Assembly (NCBI GenBank): GCA_013911975.1 | Contig: JACESF010000028.1 | Coordinates: 1-47,944, forward strand | Source of the DNA: Hyphomicrobiales bacterium | GTDB taxonomy: Bacteria; Pseudomonadota; Alphaproteobacteria; Rhizobiales; Xanthobacteraceae | Reading direction: 5' to 3' | Length of the DNA: 47,944 bases | Shown here: positions 18,034 to 26,504 of the stretch, in pieces | Layout: every line of letters begins with the position of its first letter | Numbering within the stretch: position 1 is the first letter of the stretch | Notes under the pieces: model-generated | The model's input: the letters and a program-made list of their open reading frames with translations, nothing else | Databases searched by the model: none | What the model was told of the DNA's origin: nothing | Program-made: the position numbers and the translations under genes

Positions 18034-18937
18034 GGGATGGCGCGCTGTCGAGGGCACGGGTCAATTCGCGGGCGAACCGCATGGCCGAGGGCAGCATGCC
18101 GAACATGAGCGCGGGCGGCAGGCGATGGATCCGCCCGGCCTTCACGAAGGGAAGGCTGTTCCACAGCGGGCTCGCTTCCAGCTTCTCCAGCGTGTCGGGG
18201 GAGATGGGTTCCAGATAGACGAGGGTGCTCTCAGGGCTCTCGGCCAGCGCCTCGATGCCCACCGTGCTGAAGCCCCAGAAATTGCTGGGGCGGGTCCAGC
18301 CGTTCACGAGGCCGCAGCGGTCCAGCACGTCGCCGAACAGGCCGCCGGGACCGAAGACGCGGACGTGGCGCGTGTCGAGGAACTGGACTACCAGGAGCGG
18401 CCGTCCGGCGTGGGGGGCGAGGCGCGCGCGCGTCGCGTCCATGGTGGCCTGGGCGCGGGCGATCAGGGCCGCCCCGGCGTCCTCCAGTCCCACGGCGGCG
18501 GCAAGGTCGCGGGTGGCGACGACGCTGCGCTCATACACGCGCCCGGCGGGCGGCGCGTAGATGGAGAATGTCAGCGTCGGCGCGAAGCGCGCCAGAAGCG
18601 GGAAGACCGCTTCGAGAAAGGGCGTGGTGACGATCAGGTCCGGCTTCAGCGCGGCGAGCAGTTCCAGGTTGGGCTCGCGGTCGGTTCCCAGATTGACGAT
18701 GCCGGCGGGCAAGGGCGGCTCCACCACCCAGTCGGCCCAGGTGTCGGGATCGGGCACCGCGATGGGGGGACGGCCCATCTCGATAAGGGTCTCGGCCAGC
18801 CCGAAATCCATCGCGACGACGCGCGAGGGCGCGGGGCGGCGGGGGGTATCGGCTGCCCGAACCACCGGGGCGAGGGCCCCGGCGGCGAGCCCGCCGAGCA
18901 GCAACGCCCGGCGGGAGGTGCGCAGAGTGAACCTCAC
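18026..18937 (-). CDS. Periplasmic iron-siderophore binding protein (FhuD type)
   Basis: A 303-residue substrate-binding protein. The N-terminus RTSRRALLLGGLAAGALAP has a twin-arginine-like signal followed by an AAD cleavage region. The mature protein shows the helical-backbone (cluster A-II) fold: PSRVVAMDFGLAETLIEMG, NLELLAALKPDLIV and the late LWNSLPFVKAGRIHRLP. The GTG start at 18937 overlaps the receptor stop (GTGA), so translation is coupled. It delivers the ferric siderophore to the FhuB-like permease. Confidence 0.92.
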   Translation of the reverse strand: MRFTLRTSRRALLLGGLAAGALAPVVRAADTPRRPAPSRVVAMDFGLAETLIEMGRPPIAVPDPDTWADWVVEPPLPAGIVNLGTDREPNLELLAALKPDLIVTTPFLEAVFPLLARFAPTLTFSIYAPPAGRVYERSVVATRDLAAAVGLEDAGAALIARAQATMDATRARLAPHAGRPLLVVQFLDTRHVRVFGPGGLFGDVLDRCGLVNGWTRPSNFWGFSTVGIEALAESPESTLVYLEPISPDTLEKLEASPLWNSLPFVKAGRIHRLPPALMFGMLPSAMRFARELTRALDSAPSHG

Positions 18938-21375
18938 CAGCGATACTTCAGGCCGGCGATCACGGTACGCGGGGCGCCGAGGTAGCAATAGCCCGCGTCG
19001 CAGGTGATGTATTCCTCGTCCAGCAGGTTCTCGGCATTCACCTGGAAGCTCCAGCCCGCGAGCTTCGTGTTGAGGTGGCGGAAGTCGTAGCTCAGCTTGG
19101 CGTCCACGAGGGTGTAGGCGCTGTTCTGGAAGGTGTTGAGGGAATTGCCCCAGGTGGCGCCCGTATAGCGCACGCCCGCGCCCACCCCGAGGCCCGCGAA
19201 GGCGGTTCCCGGCTGGAACTGGTAGTCCGCCCAGAAGGAGAAGCTGTTCTGCGGCTGGCCCGAGGGCGTCAGGCCGACCGTGGTGGGATCACCCGCCACG
19301 TTGGTTAGGTCGAGATAGGTGTAGGCGCCCCGCACCCGCAGGCCCGCGCCCAGATTGGCGACCGCCTCCAGCTCGAAGCCGCGCGCCTGCACTTCGCCGG
19401 TCTGCACCTGATAGAGCGGGTTGGTTGGGTCTGTGGTGAGGCCGTTCTCCTGCCGGATCTGGAAGATGGCGGCGGTGAAATAGCCGTCGAAGCCGTGCGG
19501 GACATATTTCACGCCGCCCTCGATCTGCTTGGCGGTCGTGGGGGCGAAGGGATTGCCGTTAATGTCTACGCCGAGATTGGGCGCGAACGAGGTGGAATAG
19601 CTGACATAGGGCGCAAGGCCGTTGTCGAACATGTAGGTCAGGCCGACGCGGCCGCTGAACTGGCTGTCGTCGATATTTTCGGTGGTGGCGTTGAGCAGGT
19701 CCTCGTCCTTGGTGTCGACCCAGTCCTGGCGGCCGGAGAGGGTGAGGATCAGGCGCTCGATCTTTGCCTGTTCCTGGACATAGAGGCCGATCTGGTTCTG
19801 CCGCTGGCGGTAGCGGGAGGAATTGAAGGGCGGGTCTTCCGTCAGGCCCAGGGGAATGCCGTAGGCCAGATTGTAGTCGGCCGCCGTGCCGAACCCGATG
19901 CCGCCGTCCAGTGACAGGTAGGTGTAGTCGATGCCGACCAGGAGCTTGTGCTCGATGCCGCCGGTGGCGAAATCGGCCTGCACCTGGGTGTCCACCGCGA
20001 AGGAATCCAGCAGGTCGTGCACATAGCCGGTATAGCGGCTGGCGATGCTGGTGAGGGGATCGACGGAGGTCTGGCCGGTATAGCGGACCGAGGTGTCGGC
20101 GCTGCCGTATCGCAGGTTCTGCCGGATGGTGAAGACGTCGTTGATCTCGTGCTCGGCGGCGTAGCCGAAGCGGTATTGGTCCTGCGTCTGGCTGTTGTAG
20201 TCGCCCGGGCTGCGGCTGAAGGTGTCGGTGTTGCTCCCGGTCCAGCCGTAGAAGGGCAGGGAGGCCGGGGTTTCCGAGCTCTGATATTCGCCGAGGAAGG
20301 TGATCTTGGTGCGGTCGTTGGGCTTCCAGGTCAGCGCGGGGGCGATGAAGGTCATGTCGTTGACGCCGCCGCCGAGCGTGTTCGGCGAGCCGGCGTCGCG
20401 CACCAAGCCGGTGAGGCGGTAGAGGAACTGCCCGTCCTTGTCGAGCGGGCCGCCCATGTCGAACTGGCCCTGGAGCCAGTCATAGGTGCCGCCCTGCACC
20501 TCGATCTCGCCGAACGCCTTCTCGGTGGGGCGCTTGGAGGTGATGTCCACGAGGCCGCCGGGCGAGCCGAGGCCGTACAACGCGGAGCTGGGGCCGCGCA
20601 GGACCGTGACGCTTTCCACGCCGTAGGGCTCGACCTTGAACACCGACATGTTGGCGCCCGGCTGGCGCAGCCCGTCCCGGTAGATGCCGCTATAGGTCAG
20701 GTCGAAGCCGCGGATGGAGAAGGCGTCGTAGCGCGGATCGTAGCCGCTCTGCTGGGTGCGGACGCCTGGCGTGTAGGCCACGGCCTGCGTGAGCGTCTGG
20801 ACGTTGCGGTCGTCCAGCTCCTGGCGGGTGACGACGGAGATGGATTGCGGCACTTCCACGAGGGGCGTGTCGGTCTTGGTGCCGACCGTGCTCACGCTCG
20901 CCACATAGCCCACCGGAGCGCCCCCGGCGCTCTGGACATCGATCGTGTCCAGCTCGATCCCGCCCGCCCCGCCGCCGGTGACGGCCGGGACCGTCGGGTC
21001 CTCGATGGTCACGCGGTTGGGCGCGGTGAAGCGATAGGAGAGGCCGGTGCCGCGCAGCAGGATGCCCAGGGCTTCCGGCGCGCTCAGGGTGCCGCTGACC
21101 GCAGAGGACCGCCGCGCGCCGAACTTGGAGGTGTCGTAGAACACGCGGACGCCGGCCTTCTGGGCGAAGGACAGGATGGCGCCGTTCAGGTCCTGCGCGG
21201 GAATGTCGAAGGCCATCCGCGCGGGGGCGACGTTGGCCGCCGTCTGCGCCTGCGCCGCCGCCACCGGGACGCCGAGGCCCGAGACAATCAGGCCGAGGAC
21301 AAGGGCATTGACCGCGGTGCCGGCGAAAAAGTGCCGCCGGGTGCGTCGATCGCGGAGAGTGACCCTGGTCGTCAT
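18934..21375 (-). CDS. TonB-dependent siderophore receptor with STN signalling domain
   Basis: An 813-residue outer-membrane receptor. After a signal peptide (to about residue 44, ending AAAQAQ) comes an STN domain (FDIPAQDLNGAILSFAQKAGVRV, then SAPEALGILLRGTGLSYRF), which touches FecR-type anti-sigma factors. The plug has PLVEVPQSISVVTRQELDDR and the SIRGFDL and VTVLRGPSSALYGLGSPGG segments. The barrel ends in the usual aromatic residue (LKYRW). Transferrin-like to FhuA/FpvA in layout, so an Fe(III)-siderophore is the expected ligand. It has a GGAAGAAGG ribosome-binding site and an ECF-type promoter motif upstream. It opens the five-gene coupled operon. Confidence 0.94.
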   Translation of the reverse strand: MTTRVTLRDRRTRRHFFAGTAVNALVLGLIVSGLGVPVAAAQAQTAANVAPARMAFDIPAQDLNGAILSFAQKAGVRVFYDTSKFGARRSSAVSGTLSAPEALGILLRGTGLSYRFTAPNRVTIEDPTVPAVTGGGAGGIELDTIDVQSAGGAPVGYVASVSTVGTKTDTPLVEVPQSISVVTRQELDDRNVQTLTQAVAYTPGVRTQQSGYDPRYDAFSIRGFDLTYSGIYRDGLRQPGANMSVFKVEPYGVESVTVLRGPSSALYGLGSPGGLVDITSKRPTEKAFGEIEVQGGTYDWLQGQFDMGGPLDKDGQFLYRLTGLVRDAGSPNTLGGGVNDMTFIAPALTWKPNDRTKITFLGEYQSSETPASLPFYGWTGSNTDTFSRSPGDYNSQTQDQYRFGYAAEHEINDVFTIRQNLRYGSADTSVRYTGQTSVDPLTSIASRYTGYVHDLLDSFAVDTQVQADFATGGIEHKLLVGIDYTYLSLDGGIGFGTAADYNLAYGIPLGLTEDPPFNSSRYRQRQNQIGLYVQEQAKIERLILTLSGRQDWVDTKDEDLLNATTENIDDSQFSGRVGLTYMFDNGLAPYVSYSTSFAPNLGVDINGNPFAPTTAKQIEGGVKYVPHGFDGYFTAAIFQIRQENGLTTDPTNPLYQVQTGEVQARGFELEAVANLGAGLRVRGAYTYLDLTNVAGDPTTVGLTPSGQPQNSFSFWADYQFQPGTAFAGLGVGAGVRYTGATWGNSLNTFQNSAYTLVDAKLSYDFRHLNTKLAGWSFQVNAENLLDEEYITCDAGYCYLGAPRTVIAGLKYRW

Positions 21376-21446
21376 GAAGCCTTCTTCCTTCCCGCCGGCG
21401 CGCGCGGCGCGCCCGGCCAGCCGTTCGCTGCGGTTCGTCAGGAAGG

Positions 21447-21474
21447 AAGACAATCGGGGCGGGGAAGTCCGTAA
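21447..21474 (-). promoter_or_regulatory. Predicted ECF-sigma promoter of the TonB receptor operon
   Basis: On the minus strand TTACGG (21469-21474) is followed after 17 bases by GTCTT (21447-21451). The same pair with the same 17-base spacing and a C-rich spacer occurs upstream of fecR (22517-22544). I infer recognition by the neighbouring FecI-like sigma factor. Confidence 0.6.
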
Positions 21475-21490
21475 AAGATTCTTAAAAAAT

Positions 21491-22486
21491 CTAATAAAGC
21501 ACTGTGATAAAAGGATAAATCGACTTGGCGCCGATGCCGAGCTCCGAGGTGATCGTCTCGATCGCGTCGCGCAGGTCATTGGTGGCGAAGACGCCGCTGA
21601 CGCGGCGGCGCGACAAGGTCTCGTCCAGGATAACGATGCGGCCCTTGCGGTACCGGTTCAGCGTCTCGACCACTTCGCCCAGCGGCGCACCGTTGAAGAC
21701 CAGCATGCCCCGTCGCCACGCGGTAGCCACCTCCATGTCGCGCGCGTGGACTTTCCCCATGCCCTTCTCGGAGCTGTAATGGACCTCCTGGCCGGGCGAC
21801 AGGACGACGCCCTGCCGCTCGCCGTTCTGGTGCACGGACACCTCGACCTGATGCTCGATGGCCAGCACTTCGGCGCCCGTGCCCGCCTGCTCCACCACGA
21901 ATTTGGTGCCGAGCGCTGTGGTGGTGCCCCCCGCGGCCTCGACCACGAAGGGGCGCGGCTCCTGCCCGGTCCGGGGCGCCACGGCGAAGAAGGCCTCGCC
22001 CGTGAGGAATTTCACCCGCCGCTCGCCCGCGTCGAACGCGACCGCAATGGCGCTGGCGGGGCCGAGTTCCACGGAACTGCCGTCCGCCAGCGTTACCGTG
22101 CGCAGTTCGCCGGGCGCGGTTTGGAAGTCCGCAGCGGCCAGCAGCCAGGGATCGCCCAATTGATAGCGCGCGACCCCGGCGGCGAGGATCAAGAGGCCGA
22201 CGATGATTCCGAACCGGCCCGCGCGCCTCCCGAGCGACGTGCGCCCGCGCGGCGGCAGCAGGTCGCGCAGGGGGCCGGGATCGTGCCGCAGCAGGGACAA
22301 TTCCCGCCAGGTGGAGCCAGCTTCCTCGAAGGCGGCGCGATGGTCGGGGTCCGCCTCCAGCCAGGAGCGCAGCGCGTGCTGCTCCTCGTCGCTGAGCGCG
22401 GATCCGTCGAGGCGCGCCACCCACTCGGCCGCGCGCATGCCGATCTCATCCGAATCTTCGCCGATGCTGCTGCTGCCCACCGCCAC
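21491..22486 (-). CDS. FecR-family transmembrane sigma regulator
   Basis: FecR proteins carry the iron-starvation signal from the occupied receptor to the ECF sigma factor. This 331-residue protein has the cytoplasmic DUF4880-like N-domain (AAEWVARLDG and the WLEADPDHRAAFEE segment), one membrane helix (residues about 92-110), the periplasmic FecR domain (TAPGELRTVTLADGSSVELG), and a C-terminal STN-binding part (VFNGAPLGEVVETLNRYRKGRI). The start is GTG at 22486. It lies between sigma factor and receptor, and has its own ECF-type promoter motif upstream. Confidence 0.93.
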   Translation of the reverse strand: MAVGSSSIGEDSDEIGMRAAEWVARLDGSALSDEEQHALRSWLEADPDHRAAFEEAGSTWRELSLLRHDPGPLRDLLPPRGRTSLGRRAGRFGIIVGLLILAAGVARYQLGDPWLLAAADFQTAPGELRTVTLADGSSVELGPASAIAVAFDAGERRVKFLTGEAFFAVAPRTGQEPRPFVVEAAGGTTTALGTKFVVEQAGTGAEVLAIEHQVEVSVHQNGERQGVVLSPGQEVHYSSEKGMGKVHARDMEVATAWRRGMLVFNGAPLGEVVETLNRYRKGRIVILDETLSRRRVSGVFATNDLRDAIETITSELGIGAKSIYPFITVLY

Positions 22487-22516
22487 ACGTCCACAAATCG
22501 ATGCCCGTCACCCTAT

Positions 22517-22544
22517 AAGACAACCGAGCGGGGAAATACCGTAA
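22517..22544 (-). promoter_or_regulatory. Predicted ECF-sigma promoter of fecR-type gene
   Basis: Minus-strand TTACGG (22539-22544), 17-base spacer, GTCTT (22517-22521), in the 87-bp gap between the sigma-factor and fecR-type genes. It matches the element before the receptor gene (21447-21474). A sigma factor that boosts its own anti-sigma partner would fit. Confidence 0.55.
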
Positions 22545-22573
22545 CGGGCCCACCTGAATTTCGCCGCCGGGCC

Positions 22574-23068
22574 TCAGCGGGCGCGCAGGCGGCGCGTCAT
22601 ATGCGCGATGGCGACGGCGAGGTGCTTCTGCACCGAGCTTTCCGAAATGCCCAGCCGCTGGGCCACCTCGGCATGGGTAAGGCCGTCGATGCGGTTCAGC
22701 GCGAAGATCTGCTGCGTGCGCGGCGGCAATTCCTGAACCAGCGCATAGACCCGTTCGAGCTGAAGGCGGGAATCGACCACATCCTCCGGGGAAGGCTGGT
22801 CCGCCGCCATCTGGGCGAACACTTCCGGGGCGAATGCCTGGGTGAGGCGCCGCTTTTCCTGCTTGCGATGGTTGATCAGGAGATTGCGCGCCACGGCATA
22901 GAGATAGGCGCGGATATCGTGAATGCGGGTCTCCGGCCGCTCCAGGACGTTCACGAACGTGTCCTGGACCAGGTCGCTGGCCATATGCCCATCGCCGAGG
23001 CGATGCTGGAGATAGCTCTTCAGCTCGGTCCCGTGGGCTGAAAAGACAAGCGACATGTCAGGCTGCAT
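22574..23068 (-). CDS. ECF sigma factor, FecI type
   Basis: A 164-residue sigma-70 family factor without regions 1 and 3. Region 2 spans about residues 15-85 (HRLGDGHMASDLVQDTFVNVLE and IRAYLYAVARNLLINHRK), region 4 about 105-155 (LPPRTQQIFALNRIDGLTH, AEVAQRLGISESSVQKHL). With the FecR-type protein and STN receptor next to it, it belongs to the iron-starvation FecI group and should direct transcription of the receptor operon. The upstream gap carries a sigma70-like promoter overlapped by a dyad, a likely iron-repressor target. Confidence 0.95.
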   Translation of the reverse strand: MQPDMSLVFSAHGTELKSYLQHRLGDGHMASDLVQDTFVNVLERPETRIHDIRAYLYAVARNLLINHRKQEKRRLTQAFAPEVFAQMAADQPSPEDVVDSRLQLERVYALVQELPPRTQQIFALNRIDGLTHAEVAQRLGISESSVQKHLAVAIAHMTRRLRAR

Positions 23069-23145
23069 GAAACCGGCCCACTCTCCATATCACAGATGCG
23101 TGTGGCAGAGCGTTATCATGGAGCATCGGGCAAGGTAAGCTGCTG

Positions 23146-23177
23146 TGACATACTTTGTTATTGCTCAAATATGTCAA
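23146..23177 (-). promoter_or_regulatory. Promoter with operator-like dyad before the sigma-factor gene
   Basis: TGACATA (23146-23152) and TATGTCA (23170-23176) form a perfect 7-bp inverted repeat with 17-base spacer. On the minus strand TTGACA (23172-23177) is a good -35, and TATGTC (23147-23152) a plausible -10 about 19 bases on. A regulator bound at the dyad would cover both promoter elements. The binding protein (Fur, RirA, Irr or other) cannot be named from sequence. Confidence 0.5.
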
Positions 23178-23280
23178 TTGGAACGGTTATAAATAAGGAT
23201 AGAGAGCGGAATATAGCGAATGTGGCCGAGTGATCGCGGCTCCGGGAGGGGGCTGCCTGAACATGCGCAGCGCGCTGGCG

Positions 23281-23296
23281 GCTCGGCCGGCCGAGC
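23281..23296. repeat. Perfect 16-bp GC palindrome in the 394-bp intergenic region
   Basis: GCTCGGCCGGCCGAGC is fully self-complementary. It sits in a GC-rich block (about 23235-23355) flanked by AT-rich DNA within the gap 23069-23462. No gene is apparent in this gap. The block may be a REP-like repeat, and its ends and copy number need a genome-wide check. Closer to the antiporter gene there is a 10-bp palindrome TTGAGCTCAA (23437-23446). Confidence 0.5.
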
Positions 23297-23462
23297 GGAC
23301 CCGGCCGACGCGCGCCGAGCCGGTCGAGGCCAAGAGGGGTGGCCTCGGAGCCGGGGGGTCAAAGCTTCGTCGATCTAAAAAATACGGCACGCATCCCGGG
23401 TGTTGCAAATTTCCGGTGACGGGACTACTCCTGTTCTTGAGCTCAAAAATAAGGCCATCCTC

Positions 23463-24896
23463 ATGGCTACAAAATCACCTGGAAAGCTCTCTCTTTTCTC
23501 GCTGACTGCCCTTGTCGTGGGGTCGATGGTCGGCGCTGGAATCTTTAATCTACCTGGCCGTTTCGCAACGGCGACCGGTCCATTCGGTGCTATCATCGCT
23601 TGGTGCATCGCCGGAACGGGCATGTTCATGCTCGCCCGCGTCTTCCAGTCGCTCGCGGAAAAGCGGCCGGACATCGATTCCGGCGTGTTCGCCTATGCCA
23701 AGGCCGGCTTTGGCGACTATATGGGCTTCCTCTCCGCCTTCGGCTATTGGCTGGGAAGCTGCCTCGGCAACGTCTTCTACTGGGTCCTCATCAGTTCGAC
23801 GCTGGGGCGTTTCTTTCCCTCCATCTTCGGCGACGGAACGAGCGCGCTCGCCATCATCGTCTCGCTGATTGGCATCTGGTCCTTCCACTTCATGATCCTG
23901 CGCGGGGTGGAGCAGGCGACGGTCATCAACACCATCGTCACCGTCGCGAAGATCGTGCCGCTGATCGTGGCCATCCTCGCCTTCGTGTTCTTCTTCAATT
24001 ACGCCCAGTTCTCCGAGAACTTCTTCGGCGGCACCGGCATGCCCGAGAAGACGCTGCTGGCGCAGGTGCGCGACACCATGCTCATCACCGTGTTCGTGTT
24101 CCTCGGCATCGAGGGCGCGAGCGTCTATTCCCGCTTCGCCAAGACGCGGTCGGACGTGGGCACCGCCACCATCCTCGGCTTCGTCGCCGTCACCGGCCTG
24201 ATGGTGGCCGTCACGCTCCTGCCCTACGCCACGGCGCCGCGCGCGGCCATTGCGGGGGTCCAGAACCCCTCCCTCGCCGGCGCGCTGGAACTGGTGGTGG
24301 GCCATTGGGGCGCGGTGTTCATCTCCATCGGCGTGCTGGTGTCCGTTCTGGGCGCCTATCTCGCCTGGTCTCTCATCTGCGCCGAGGTCCTGTTCGCCGC
24401 CGCGAAATCCAACGACATGCCGAAGCTCTTCTCCGCGCAGAATGCCAACCGCGTGCCGGCCCATGCGCTGTGGCTCACCAATTCGGTCGTGTCGCTGTTC
24501 GTGATCTCCACCTATTGGTCGCGCGACGCGTTCAACATCATGCTCGACATGACGAGCGTGACGTCCCTGCTGCCCTATCTGCTGGTGGCGGGCTATGCGG
24601 TGATCGTGGCGCGGGGCGGGATCGGCTACGAGGCGACGCCCAAGGAGCGGGGCCGCGACCAGGTCTTCGCCTGGATCGCCGTCGTCTACACGCTGTTCAT
24701 GTTCGTCGCCGCGGGCCTCAAATATGTGCTGCTGGTGGCGGTGCTCTTCGCGCCGGGGACCATCCTCTATGTCTGGGCCCGCCGGGAGCGGAAGGCCCGT
24801 CTGTTCTCGCCCATCGAGCTTGCCGTCTTCGCGGTCATCGTCCTCGGCTGCCTCGTGGGCGCCTATGGCCTCGCGACCGGCCTCATCACGCCCTGA
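23463..24896 (+). CDS. APC-family amino acid antiporter, arginine/ornithine type
   Basis: A 477-residue inner-membrane transporter with 12-14 predicted helices. The first helix has the APC signature VVGSMVGAGIFNLPGRFA, and helix 3 continues GYWLGSCLGNVFYWVLI. The IEGASVYSRFAKTRSDVG segment is typical of basic amino acid/polyamine antiporters (ArcD/ YdgI/ AdiC-like). It is followed 29 bp later by arginine deiminase, so arginine uptake, perhaps in exchange for ornithine or citrulline, is likely. The ATG at 23463 has an AAGG ribosome-binding site eight bases upstream. Exact antiporter specificity is inferred from the neighbour. Confidence 0.9.
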   Translation: MATKSPGKLSLFSLTALVVGSMVGAGIFNLPGRFATATGPFGAIIAWCIAGTGMFMLARVFQSLAEKRPDIDSGVFAYAKAGFGDYMGFLSAFGYWLGSCLGNVFYWVLISSTLGRFFPSIFGDGTSALAIIVSLIGIWSFHFMILRGVEQATVINTIVTVAKIVPLIVAILAFVFFFNYAQFSENFFGGTGMPEKTLLAQVRDTMLITVFVFLGIEGASVYSRFAKTRSDVGTATILGFVAVTGLMVAVTLLPYATAPRAAIAGVQNPSLAGALELVVGHWGAVFISIGVLVSVLGAYLAWSLICAEVLFAAAKSNDMPKLFSAQNANRVPAHALWLTNSVVSLFVISTYWSRDAFNIMLDMTSVTSLLPYLLVAGYAVIVARGGIGYEATPKERGRDQVFAWIAVVYTLFMFVAAGLKYVLLVAVLFAPGTILYVWARRERKARLFSPIELAVFAVIVLGCLVGAYGLATGLITP

Positions 24897-24925
24897 CAGA
24901 ATAACGGCACCCAAGGAGCCAGACG

Positions 24926-26161
24926 ATGGAAACCCCCTTCGGCGTTCATTCCGAGGTCGGCCAGCTGCGCAAGGTCATGGTCTGCGCGCCGGGCCGCGCC
25001 CACCAGCGCCTGACCCCGAGCAATTGCGATTCCCTGCTGTTCGACGACGTGCTCTGGGTGGACGTGGCCAAGCGGGACCATTTCGACTTCATCAACAAGA
25101 TGCGCGACCGGGGCATCGACGTGGTGGAGATGCACAACCTTCTCGCCGAGACCCTGGCCGTCCCCGAAGCGAAGGCCTGGATCCTCGACCAGCAGGTGGT
25201 GCCCAACCGGATCGGCCTCGGCTTCATCCACGAGGTGCGCTCCTATCTGGAGGGCCTCTCCGACCGCGCCCTGGCGGAGACGCTCATCGGCGGCCTCTCC
25301 ACCTACGAATTCCCCGAGACCATCGGCGGCGAGACACTGGCGCTCATCCGCGATGCCGCCGGCGTCAACGAATATCTCCTGCCGCCCCTGCCCAACACGC
25401 TCTACACCCGCGATACCACGTGCTGGATCTATGGCGGCGTCACCCTGAACCCGCTCTATTGGCCGGCGCGCCACGAGGAGACGCTCCTCACCACGTCCAT
25501 CTACAAATTCCATCCCGACTTCGCCGGCAAGGTGAAGGTCTGGTGGGGCGATCCCACCACGGACTGGGGCCTCGCCACCCTGGAGGGTGGCGACGTGATG
25601 CCCATCGGCAAGGGCAACGTGCTCATCGGCATGAGCGAGCGCACCTCGCGGCAGGCCATCAGCCAGCTTGCCGCCGCGCTGTTCGAGCAGGGCGCCGCGA
25701 GCCGCGTCATCATCGCCGCCATGCCCAAGCTGCGGGCGGCCATGCATCTCGACACGGTCTTCACCTTCGCGGACCGGGACTGCGTGCTGCTCTATCCGGA
25801 TATCGTGGACGGGATCGAGTGCTTCTCCTATCGCCCGGACGGCAATGGCGGGGTCGAGCTTCACAAGGACAAGGGCCTGGTGGAGACCGTGACGGAGGCG
25901 CTCGGCCTGCCGGCGATCCGCGTGGTGGAGACCGGCGGCAACGCCTACATGCGCGAGCGGACCCAGTGGGATTCTGGCGCGAACCTCGTGTGCGCCTCGC
26001 CCGGCGTGGTGTTCGCCTATGACCGCAACACCTACACCAATTCCCTGCTGCGCAAGGCGGGCATCGAGGTGATCACCATCGACGGCTCGGAGCTGGGGCG
26101 CGGGCGCGGCGGCGGCCATTGCATGACCTGTCCCATCATCCGCGACGCCGTGGACTTCTGA
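24926..26161 (+). CDS. arcA: Arginine deiminase
   Basis: ArcA converts L-arginine to citrulline and ammonia. The 411-residue protein has the amidinotransferase-fold landmarks: [19 protein letters not shown], the FDDVLWVD segment, ANPLYTRDT-like [23 protein letters not shown] with the catalytic His, and the C-terminal [10 protein letters not shown] where Cys399 matches the nucleophile. No carbamate kinase or ornithine carbamoyltransferase gene is adjacent, so the ADI pathway for ATP is not complete here. ArcA may serve ammonia or citrulline supply or acid stress. It is co-transcribed with the antiporter. Confidence 0.96.
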   Translation: METPFGVHSEVGQLRKVMVCAPGRAHQRLTPSNCDSLLFDDVLWVDVAKRDHFDFINKMRDRGIDVVEMHNLLAETLAVPEAKAWILDQQVVPNRIGLGFIHEVRSYLEGLSDRALAETLIGGLSTYEFPETIGGETLALIRDAAGVNEYLLPPLPNTLYTRDTTCWIYGGVTLNPLYWPARHEETLLTTSIYKFHPDFAGKVKVWWGDPTTDWGLATLEGGDVMPIGKGNVLIGMSERTSRQAISQLAAALFEQGAASRVIIAAMPKLRAAMHLDTVFTFADRDCVLLYPDIVDGIECFSYRPDGNGGVELHKDKGLVETVTEALGLPAIRVVETGGNAYMRERTQWDSGANLVCASPGVVFAYDRNTYTNSLLRKAGIEVITIDGSELGRGRGGGHCMTCPIIRDAVDF

Positions 26162-26192
26162 CGCCCGGCACGGGACGTCCGGCGAGGCGCCG

Positions 26193-26381
26193 TCACCCCG
26201 TGCGGGGGAGGTGCCACAGGTCTTCCAGGTGTTCGTCGGCGATGGCGCGTGTGCGGAAGGGGCCCGCATGGACCCGCCCGTCCTGGTCCACCAGATAATA
26301 GCCGTACCCGGCATAGCCGTCGGGAACGGCCATGTTCAGGTGGTCGAGCACGACCACCTTGAGATCCGCCGGCCTCGCCAT
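26193..26381 (-). CDS. Small protein of unknown function (62 aa)
   Basis: The short product includes LNMAVPDGYAGYGYYLVDQDG and VHAGPFRTRAIADEHLEDL, which looks like a small alpha+beta fold with a helix at the end. A GGGAGAGGA ribosome-binding site precedes the ATG by four bases, which makes translation credible. It converges on arcA with about 31 bp between and lies downstream of the DUF779 gene in the same direction. No family recognised. Confidence 0.6.
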   Translation of the reverse strand: MARPADLKVVVLDHLNMAVPDGYAGYGYYLVDQDGRVHAGPFRTRAIADEHLEDLWHLPRTG

Positions 26382-26504
26382 CGCATCCTCTCCCAGGCTC
26401 CGCGCGAAATGCGGAGCGTGGGGAACGCTATCCGCGCGCGGGGAGCATGGAAAGACGAAACTCGGTCGCGCCCGGCGGGGGGACGCCGCCGGGGCGGAGC
26501 GTCC

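Noticed and set aside
16102..18108. Plus-strand 668-codon frame opposite fhuB
   Set aside because: Composition of Gly, Arg and Gln without any fold; mirror of the permease codon bias.
23230..23505. Small plus-strand frame in the gap before the antiporter gene
   Set aside because: It crosses into the antiporter gene in another frame and has no ribosome-binding site or protein-like composition.
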